This document shows, piece by piece, positions 13,231 through 18,113 of a DNA stretch of 18,113 nucleotides. The notes beneath the pieces are model-generated. The model ran no database searches. It saw only the letters and a list, made by a program, of their open reading frames with translations, and was not told the DNA's origin. Positions within the stretch are counted from its first letter, which is position 1. Every line of letters begins with the position of its first letter. Source of the stretch: an uncultured Rickettsiales bacterium. GTDB taxonomy: Bacteria; Pseudomonadota; Alphaproteobacteria; Rickettsiales; UBA1997. The translations under genes were made by a program, and so were the position numbers. The DNA is taken from positions 1-18,113 of the forward strand of contig CAPZCD010000018.1 in NCBI GenBank assembly GCA_948744995.1, given 5' to 3'.

Positions 13231-16224
13231 ATGAAAAAAATTGCTAAACTATTATTAATCCTACTTGTTATTCCATTTATAGGTTATGCAGGATTTTTAC
13301 TATATCTGAAAAATTCAATAAATGTTGTAGCTATTAGAAATGATCTAAATGGATCTTTCGCAGAGAAAATACAAGAATATAAGAAACATCATTCCTTTGC
13401 AAAAAAAGATATAAAATTTCTAATACGTGGAAAAGTTGTTTTATCTGTTTTTCCTAAAGTAAAGATTATGGTAAATGATGTAAATTTGAATGATGTCCAA
13501 TTTAGGGGTCATTTACTATCAATAAATATTAAAAAGCTGGAACTGAGGCTAAACTTCCTGGATTTCCTAAAGAAGAAGGTAACAATTAATGACATTAAAG
13601 TTGATACAATTACGGCAAATATACAACAAAATGAATTGGCTACATTTTATATAAATAAGGTGCTTACAAAAAAAGTAGTTAAAATGGAAGAAAATGAAGT
13701 TATAGGAATAAAAACAAAGATAAAAAATCTGCTGGTGGATAATAAGAATAATGATATTGAAGAAGGATATAAAGAAATTGAAGTTGTGGAGGACGTGAGA
13801 GTAGAGCTCGATAATAGTGAAGTTGAGTATATGTTTTTAAATCTACTGAAGATGATAAAAATTAACAATATTCTACTAAAAGATAATTTAAAGGTTACGT
13901 TTTCCAATGCATATCTGAATTACATAAGAAATGGAGTTATCCAAAAAGAAGTTAAAAGTATAAGCGGAACTGTAGATAAAGGTAAAAAAATTAACATAAA
14001 TTGTTCTTTCCTTCTTAATAATATAAATGGGGATTTGAAGGTAACATACCTTTTGGATAAGGATAAAAATAGTAATATTACCCTAAAATTGACAGATTCT
14101 ATGAATGATAATATATCCGTCACTTATGAGGGAAATAATCTGATGATACTTGACTATAAGGATGTTGTAGCTGATATTAAAATTGATGCTGATATTAAAA
14201 GTTTCAATGATTTTTCACAGTGGATACTATTTTCGGATTCAAAATACTATTATCTGATAGATTATAAAAAAGGCTTAAAACTAGAAACTAACTTGGCTAA
14301 AAATTTATCGCTATTTGATGTAAAAACATTTTCTCTAAAGGGTGACGATGTAGATATTAGTGGTAGTTTCCATAAAAGTGAGACTTTTGGGCTAACTATG
14401 GCTATTAACAAGTTGAATTTAGATGATGTTGTTATCAACACAGGTAAAAATATGGTACTGACTGATGATAATGAAATAGCAATATTCAAAACAAGTAATA
14501 TTGATGATTTATTAGAGGAATTGTCATCTAAAGATAATAATAAAAATAAAAGTAATGGTAATATAAAAGTAGATATAAAAGAACTGACTAAAGGTAGTAG
14601 AATTATAAAAGATTCCGTTTTTGATATTGATGTGGTAAATGGAAATTACAAGATAAACAATTTTAAGGTAAATTTGAATGGGATGACTATAGATGTTTAC
14701 AATCAGGAAAGTAAAGGAGATTTATTTGTAAATGATTTGAAGATAGAGGGACAAAGTTTTGATGACGTTGTAGCTTTTTTAAGCTTACCGAACTTCTTTG
14801 GAATAAAGGAATTTACCATAGAATCAAAAATATTTGCACAAAATAATGTAATATATCTACTGGATTATAGTTTAAAAAACGCCGAACAAAAAGTAATGAG
14901 TGGTTCATTGGAATATTCACTCGATAGGATTAGGAATTATATAGCCTGTATAATGGATATTGATAGCTTAGCAATAAAATTAGAAAATCAAAAAAATTCC
15001 ACTCTGAAGGAAGAGCTGCTTTGGCTAAACAATTTCACTAAGAATGTTTTTATTGATCTATCGGTTAAAAATTTATCCTATAATGCTATACAAAATATAG
15101 ATGTTAAAACTAAGCTAAACTTTTCACCCGGTTATCTAAATTTATATGATATAGCGAATGTAAATTTTGAAACCATTAAGAATATAAGTGGTAAAATAAG
15201 TTTAGATATAAGAAATAAAGGTTCGGCTATATACGCCGATCTATCTATAGGAAGTATTAAGAAGAATGTAGATTTGGTAAATTATGTACTGGATATTGAA
15301 AAATATAAGAGTCTCCTACTAAGAACAGAAATAAACAAAGAGAATAGAGCTAACTATTGGGTTAACAAACTATTTTCTTTTCCTACACTTGATAGTATTG
15401 ACGGTCACATATCTCTAAAAATTCAAGATTTTTTGCTAAATAATCTACCAATAAAAAATATAGAAACAGATGCAAATATTAATAATGGTGTTATAAATAT
15501 AAAAAATATGAGTTTTGATGGGCTTGGTGGAGCTACGAATATAAAAGCTAGTTTAGATATAAAAAATACAAGAAGGCTCAGTTTAACCCTTAATGAAACG
15601 ATATATAATATAAGCGATATAGCCAAATTATTCATAACTAACGATGAAATAATAGGTGATTTAACTGGGACTATCGGCTTAGCTGGCATTATTAACGGTG
15701 TGGGTTTTAATAGTGAAATATTTAATTCTTCGCTAAACATGCAATTTAAATTTATTGGAAATAACTTCTTTATTAAAAAGTTAGGTCTGGATGATTTAAG
15801 AAAAAAACTGTCGCTAATATATACCGATAAGAATATTAGAGATAATTTTAATACTAAAGATATAATTGCAAATAATACTGGAACTACGTTTAATAACTTT
15901 AGTGGTGACTTTGTTTTAGCTTCAAGTATAGGCAGACTAACTGCAAAAGCCGAAGGTGCCGGAATATCAAGCAATGTGGATTTAAAGGTTGATAGCAGCA
16001 CCGGCACAACGGCTATAAATCTCTTAAATACATCTTTGATTATGGTGAAGGCAGGTCAGGATAATTTTCCACTTTATATTAATATAAGTTTTCTTGAAGA
16101 TTTTGCAAATAAAGCAAATCTTATAATAAATACGAGTCAAGTGGATGAGTATGTTAAGCAGGTTATAGAGTTGTCAGAGAAGTCAAAAAATAATAGACGA
16201 GGTCAGACAAAAGTGGGGGAGTAG
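13231..16224 (+). CDS. AsmA family protein (envelope, TamB-like bridge superfamily)
   Basis: A 997-residue membrane-anchored periplasmic protein. An N-terminal transmembrane helix (about residues 5-27, KLLLILLVIPFIGYAGFLLY) is followed by the typical AsmA opening, in which GKVVLSVFPKVKIMVNDVNL (about 68-87) matches the pattern G-x-hydrophobic-S-x-x-P-hydrophobic. The rest is a long series of short beta strands. The final 250 residues form an AsmA C-terminal domain (for example LSLTLNETIYNISDIAKLF and IGDLTGTIGLAGIINGVG). AsmA and TamB relatives form hydrophobic grooves thought to carry phospholipids to the outer membrane. Length is within the family range. No ribosome binding site is visible; a TATAAT at 13214-13219 is a weak promoter candidate. 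Which AsmA subfamily it belongs to cannot be told by eye. Confidence 0.85.
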   Translation: MKKIAKLLLILLVIPFIGYAGFLLYLKNSINVVAIRNDLNGSFAEKIQEYKKHHSFAKKDIKFLIRGKVVLSVFPKVKIMVNDVNLNDVQFRGHLLSINIKKLELRLNFLDFLKKKVTINDIKVDTITANIQQNELATFYINKVLTKKVVKMEENEVIGIKTKIKNLLVDNKNNDIEEGYKEIEVVEDVRVELDNSEVEYMFLNLLKMIKINNILLKDNLKVTFSNAYLNYIRNGVIQKEVKSISGTVDKGKKININCSFLLNNINGDLKVTYLLDKDKNSNITLKLTDSMNDNISVTYEGNNLMILDYKDVVADIKIDADIKSFNDFSQWILFSDSKYYYLIDYKKGLKLETNLAKNLSLFDVKTFSLKGDDVDISGSFHKSETFGLTMAINKLNLDDVVINTGKNMVLTDDNEIAIFKTSNIDDLLEELSSKDNNKNKSNGNIKVDIKELTKGSRIIKDSVFDIDVVNGNYKINNFKVNLNGMTIDVYNQESKGDLFVNDLKIEGQSFDDVVAFLSLPNFFGIKEFTIESKIFAQNNVIYLLDYSLKNAEQKVMSGSLEYSLDRIRNYIACIMDIDSLAIKLENQKNSTLKEELLWLNNFTKNVFIDLSVKNLSYNAIQNIDVKTKLNFSPGYLNLYDIANVNFETIKNISGKISLDIRNKGSAIYADLSIGSIKKNVDLVNYVLDIEKYKSLLLRTEINKENRANYWVNKLFSFPTLDSIDGHISLKIQDFLLNNLPIKNIETDANINNGVINIKNMSFDGLGGATNIKASLDIKNTRRLSLTLNETIYNISDIAKLFITNDEIIGDLTGTIGLAGIINGVGFNSEIFNSSLNMQFKFIGNNFFIKKLGLDDLRKKLSLIYTDKNIRDNFNTKDIIANNTGTTFNNFSGDFVLASSIGRLTAKAEGAGISSNVDLKVDSSTGTTAINLLNTSLIMVKAGQDNFPLYINISFLEDFANKANLIINTSQVDEYVKQVIELSEKSKNNRRGQTKVGE

Positions 16225-16261
16225 AAGGTTGAGTATCTAACGAATTAAGTAAAATATCAAC

Positions 16262-16289
16262 TTGACTTTTGTATAAAATATTATACACT
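16262..16289 (+). promoter_or_regulatory. Promoter with internal palindromic operator, TA module 1
   Basis: TTGACT (16262-16267) is followed by TACACT (16284-16289) after 16 nt, with TATACA overlapping. Between the two lies GTATAAAATATTATAC (16271-16286), with perfect 6-bp arms GTATAA/TTATAC around AATA. A palindrome in the promoter spacer fits autorepression by the antitoxin, which has a DNA-binding helix-turn-helix. Confidence 0.55.
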
Positions 16290-16316
16290 AATTTTAGTTT
16301 TCTGCGGGAGATAGAC

Positions 16317-16655
16317 ATGACAAAAAATAATAAATATACTTTTTATCCTATATTAGATGATGATTTTACTAGAGATACTATAGAAGAATTTAGAAGAGAT
16401 CCGGAATTTGCACAGATGTATCTGGATAGTGAGATAAAAGATTATAATAAAACCGGAGATATACAATATGTATTAAAAACTCTGGAAATGATAGTTCGAG
16501 CTTTTGGCATAACAAAGTTTGCAGAAACTAATAATATAAATAGATCTACTTTAAATAATGTATTTAAAAATAGACACAGTCCTGAAACAAGTACATTAAA
16601 TTCTATTCTAGAACCTCTAGGTTATAGAGCTTCTATAACTTTTAGTAGAATATAA
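16317..16655 (+). CDS. Antitoxin of type II TA module 1 (HI1420 / HigA-like, HTH)
   Basis: Addiction-module antidote of 112 residues. I place the start at 16317 (MTKNNKYTF), because GGGAG at 16306-16310 is spaced 6 nt from it; an in-frame ATG at 16269 would lie within the promoter region. Family features are the acidic N-terminal block (DPEFAQMYLDSEIKDY, about residues 28-43) and a Cro/CI-type helix-turn-helix near 62-95 (ITKFAETNNINRSTLNNVF, then SPETSTLNSIL). It should bind and neutralise the toxin encoded 4 nt downstream and, alone or with the toxin, repress the promoter. It is clearly related to the second antitoxin at 17123 but strongly diverged from it. Confidence 0.85.
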   Translation: MTKNNKYTFYPILDDDFTRDTIEEFRRDPEFAQMYLDSEIKDYNKTGDIQYVLKTLEMIVRAFGITKFAETNNINRSTLNNVFKNRHSPETSTLNSILEPLGYRASITFSRI

Positions 16656-16659
16656 ACTA

Positions 16660-17019
16660 ATGGAATCTATAACATTAAAAGAGATAAAATATTATTTTGA
16701 TAGTATAAAAAATGAAGTTACTTTTAAAAAATGGTTAAATAAACAAGAAAAAGATATTAGACTACTAATTAGAAAAAGAATTAATAGACTTTCTGAGGGT
16801 AACTACGGTGACTACAAATCAATATCAAATGGTATACTAGAATTAAGATTTAAACAAGGATTTAGAATATATTTCACAGAAGTAAATAATACTATAATCT
16901 TATTATTCTGCGGAGGTAATAAATCTTCTCAAAAGAAAGATATAGAAAGAGCAAAAGAGTATAAGGCTATATTGGATAGGGAGGGATTAGATGGGTGTAT
17001 AGAGAATAGTTCTCTATGA
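16660..17019 (+). CDS. Toxin of TA module 1 (HI1419 / RelE-superfamily addiction module killer)
   Basis: RelE/ParE-superfamily toxin of 119 residues, of the killer-protein group whose members are thought to act as ribosome-dependent mRNA endonucleases. Family blocks: RKRINRLSEGNYGDYKS (about 38-54), ILELRFKQGFRIYF (59-72) and LLFCGGNKSSQKKDIERAK (81-99). It starts 4 nt after the antitoxin stop codon, so the pair is translated from one message. Residues 59-113 are identical to residues 56-110 of the second toxin except for nothing visible at the protein level, and the DNA differs at three third-codon positions; the N-terminal 45 residues differ greatly. The C-terminal IENSSL is unique to this copy and is encoded by a hairpin-forming stretch. 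Confidence 0.88.
   Translation: MESITLKEIKYYFDSIKNEVTFKKWLNKQEKDIRLLIRKRINRLSEGNYGDYKSISNGILELRFKQGFRIYFTEVNNTIILLFCGGNKSSQKKDIERAKEYKAILDREGLDGCIENSSL
16834..16998 (+). repeat. 165-bp near-identical repeat, copy 1 (inside toxin 1)
   Basis: Matches 17584-17748 at 162 of 165 positions, at an offset of exactly 750 bp. The differences are at 16857 (A/G), 16863 (T/C) and 16911 (C/T), all synonymous third-codon positions. Similarity falls off sharply on both sides. Confidence 0.95.
16999..17017 (+). terminator. Hairpin overlapping the toxin 1 stop codon
   Basis: ATAGAGAA (16999-17006), loop TAG and TTCTCTAT (17010-17017) form a perfect 8-bp stem. No U-tract follows, so it may separate the two TA transcripts only weakly or act on mRNA stability. 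It begins exactly where the 165-bp repeat ends. Confidence 0.35.
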
Positions 17020-17067
17020 TATGTATAAATAAGTGTAAAGTAAAATAACTTCCTATATAAAAAACTC

Positions 17068-17096
17068 TTGACAATGAGTAATTTATTACACATAAT
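17068..17096 (+). promoter_or_regulatory. Promoter with internal palindromic operator, TA module 2
   Basis: Perfect TTGACA (17068-17073), an ideal 17-nt spacer and CATAAT (17091-17096). The spacer contains GTAATTTATTAC (17078-17089), with arms GTAAT/ATTAC, extendable to an 18-bp near-palindrome at 17075-17092. The arrangement mirrors module 1 with a different operator sequence. Confidence 0.6.
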
Positions 17097-17122
17097 ATTA
17101 TTATTAAAATTAATTTCTTCTT

Positions 17123-17425
17123 ATGGTAAATAAAAAGTATTTTACATTTGATAAACTTGAAATAGAAACTTTAAAAAATGATAAAGAACTCAATAGACTA
17201 TTTTTGGAAAATGAATTAAATAATTATATTGAAACAAATGATAGTAAATATCTAAGACGTCAGTTAAAAAATTCAATAAAAGCTTTTGGTTTTTGTAATT
17301 TTGAAAGAAAATCTGGTCTGTCAAGAAAAACAATATATAATATTGTAAATGGTAAAACTGAACCAAAATTAAGTAATTTCTTAAAATGTCTTAAAGCTTT
17401 TGATATAAAGATAAAATTATGTTAA
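17123..17425 (+). CDS. Antitoxin of type II TA module 2 (HI1420 / HigA-like, HTH)
   Basis: Second addiction-module antidote, 100 residues. It shares the architecture of the first: an N-terminal helical block (LNRLFLENELNNYIETND, about 23-40) and a helix-turn-helix near 56-85 (FERKSGLSRKTIYNIVNG). Identity to the first antitoxin is low by eye. The ATG at 17123 has no Shine-Dalgarno sequence (TTCTTCTT precedes it) but lies about 20 nt after the predicted transcription start. Its end overlaps the toxin start by 7 nt (ATGTTAA), implying translational coupling. Confidence 0.83.
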   Translation: MVNKKYFTFDKLEIETLKNDKELNRLFLENELNNYIETNDSKYLRRQLKNSIKAFGFCNFERKSGLSRKTIYNIVNGKTEPKLSNFLKCLKAFDIKIKLC

Positions 17426-17760
17426 AAAAAGAAGTTATATTGTTCTTTGATAAGAATAAGAAAGAATATCCATTTCAGGTATGGTACATTTCTTTAGAAA
17501 AGAATAATAAGTATAAAGTATCTGAAAGGATTAAAAGAGTAGAAGACGGTAACTATGGAGACTACAAATCAGTAGGTAACAATATACTAGAATTAAGATT
17601 TAAACAGGGATTCAGAATATATTTCACAGAAGTAAATAATACTATAATCTTATTATTCTGTGGAGGTAATAAATCTTCTCAAAAGAAAGATATAGAAAGA
17701 GCAAAAGAGTATAAGGCTATATTGGATAGGGAGGGATTAGATGGGTGTGTGGAGAAATAA
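17419..17760 (+). CDS. Toxin of TA module 2 (HI1419 / RelE-superfamily addiction module killer)
   Basis: RelE/ParE-superfamily toxin of 113 residues with the same family blocks as toxin 1: SERIKRVEDGNYGDYKS, then the shared ILELRFKQGFRIYF and LLFCGGNKSSQKKD. Residues 56-110 are identical to toxin 1, while the first 45 or so residues (MLKKEVILFFDKNKKEYPF onward) are different. It starts inside the antitoxin gene. It ends VEK at 17760, just ahead of an IS1-family remnant. Because the catalytic core is shared and the N-terminal helices differ, antitoxin pairing is likely set by the N-terminal half; that is an inference. Confidence 0.88.
   Translation: MLKKEVILFFDKNKKEYPFQVWYISLEKNNKYKVSERIKRVEDGNYGDYKSVGNNILELRFKQGFRIYFTEVNNTIILLFCGGNKSSQKKDIERAKEYKAILDREGLDGCVEK
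17584..17748 (+). repeat. 165-bp near-identical repeat, copy 2 (inside toxin 2)
   Basis: Second copy of the segment at 16834-16998, with three synonymous differences. Upstream, similarity continues more weakly through the GNYGDYKS codons (from 17548) and then fades. Confidence 0.95.
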
Positions 17761-18113
17761 TCGGCATTACATCTCAAACAATTTATTATTTTTTAATTGA
17801 CTATTTCTCATTAATTATTCTTAATTAAAATATTCCGATATTTTTTCATCAAATAATAGGTATAAGCTGTACTCTATCATTTTTTTTGATTTACTCTATA
17901 TCTTTTGGTTTTTCTGTTAAATCTAGCTAAATAATTTCTTATTAAACCATTAATACTTTTCATTAGACTGGTTTCTGATTTATTAGTTATATGGAATAGT
18001 AAAACCATCAATATATTTTTATATTATTTATTATTTGTTGTATTCCTTTTTAATATTGTTTTTTGTTTAACTTTTAATCTGTTGTTTTTTACATCAGTTC
18101 TACTGTTTTTTCT
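17761..18113. other. Terminal region without intact genes (353 bp)
   Basis: Holds the decayed IS1-family transposase 3' part on the minus strand from 17821. The stretch 17761-17820, between the toxin 2 stop codon and the remnant's stop, may contain the end of the insertion element (it starts with CGGCATTACATCTC), but the other end is outside the window, so this cannot be checked. Nothing else is supported. Confidence 0.6.
17821..18060 (-). pseudogene. IS1-family transposase remnant (3' part, frameshifted)
   Basis: Minus-strand translation gives the conserved C-terminal IS1 transposase pattern in pieces: DGFTIPYN in one frame (near 18009), SETSLMKSINGLIRNYLARF continuing NRKTKRY in another (about 17985-17898), then SKSKKMIEYSLYLLFDEKI in a third, ending at a stop at 17821-17823. 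The usual uninterrupted form is a TDG motif, ES-x-N-x-x-x-R-x-YLARF-x-RKTK-x-YSKS, then M-x-x-YSL-x-LL. The break after KRY is explained by two extra bases (AG in TATAGAGT, plus-strand 17893-17900). A further frameshift lies between the DG and SETS pieces. Upstream of 18010 the frames carry stops and recognition fades. The gene is therefore broken. The 5' boundary is uncertain. Confidence 0.75.

Noticed and set aside
15423..16007. 194-codon antisense frame within the asmA-like gene
   Set aside because: Shadow of a well-supported 997-residue gene; its composition (Ser, Leu, Ile, Phe) is typical of an antisense frame in AT-rich coding DNA.
17880..17887. Run of eight A (minus strand) as the cause of the transposase frameshift
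   Set aside because: The frame that gives SKSKKM passes through the run unbroken; the shift lies just upstream, at the duplicated AG in TATAGAGT.
1..18113. CRISPR array, rRNA or tRNA genes
   Set aside because: No regularly spaced repeats and no recognisable rRNA or tRNA sequence on either strand.

Overview
The window is strongly AT-rich and carries small, core bacterial genes with alphaproteobacterial character: a short RNase D without HRDC domains, an AsmA-family protein, MlaF, and an XthA-type nuclease. Low GC, many roomy AT-rich spacers, secreted proteins of unknown family, tandem toxin-antitoxin modules and a decayed IS1-family element suggest an obligate intracellular alphaproteobacterium of the Rickettsiales/Holosporales kind. 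That placement is inference from protein style; no rRNA or other marker is present.

Layout. Left (1-2027): RNase D, then the overlapping pair rsfS and a histidine phosphatase, then a spacer with a hairpin and a 14-bp tandem repeat. Next (2028-3131, minus) is an exported protein of unknown family with two tandem 28-residue repeats. From 3565 come metG, behind two good promoter matches and a leader of about 170 nt, then an exported protein (5331-6713) with an HEFGH zinc-protease motif and a C-terminus like an outer-membrane beta-barrel, with its own near-consensus promoter and a terminator. Then gmk (minus), a gene-free AT-rich 0.65-kb stretch with two inverted-repeat elements sharing one terminal motif, and a tightly packed minus-strand operon galU-mlaF-rlmN. 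After a small secreted protein (11141-11512) come xthA (minus), a possible small RNA locus, a flavodoxin-fold NAD(P)H oxidoreductase and a large AsmA-like protein.

Right end (16262-18113) is accessory: two consecutive type II toxin-antitoxin modules of the HI1420/HI1419 (HigA/HigB-like) type, each with a palindrome inside its promoter spacer, followed by an IS1-family transposase remnant. The two toxins are mosaic: 165 nt covering 55 residues differ at only three synonymous positions, whereas their N-terminal parts and the two antitoxins are diverged.

How the genes fit together. Most are independent housekeeping functions: RNA processing and ribosome control (RNase D, RsfS, RlmN), charging and nucleotide supply (MetG, Gmk), DNA repair (XthA). 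MlaF, AsmA and the barrel-like metalloprotease all bear on the outer membrane, and GalU makes UDP-glucose for envelope glycans. Three exported proteins of unknown family (2028-3131, 5331-6713, 11141-11512) are the main uncharacterised coding content. All calls were made by reading the sequence; no database search was run.
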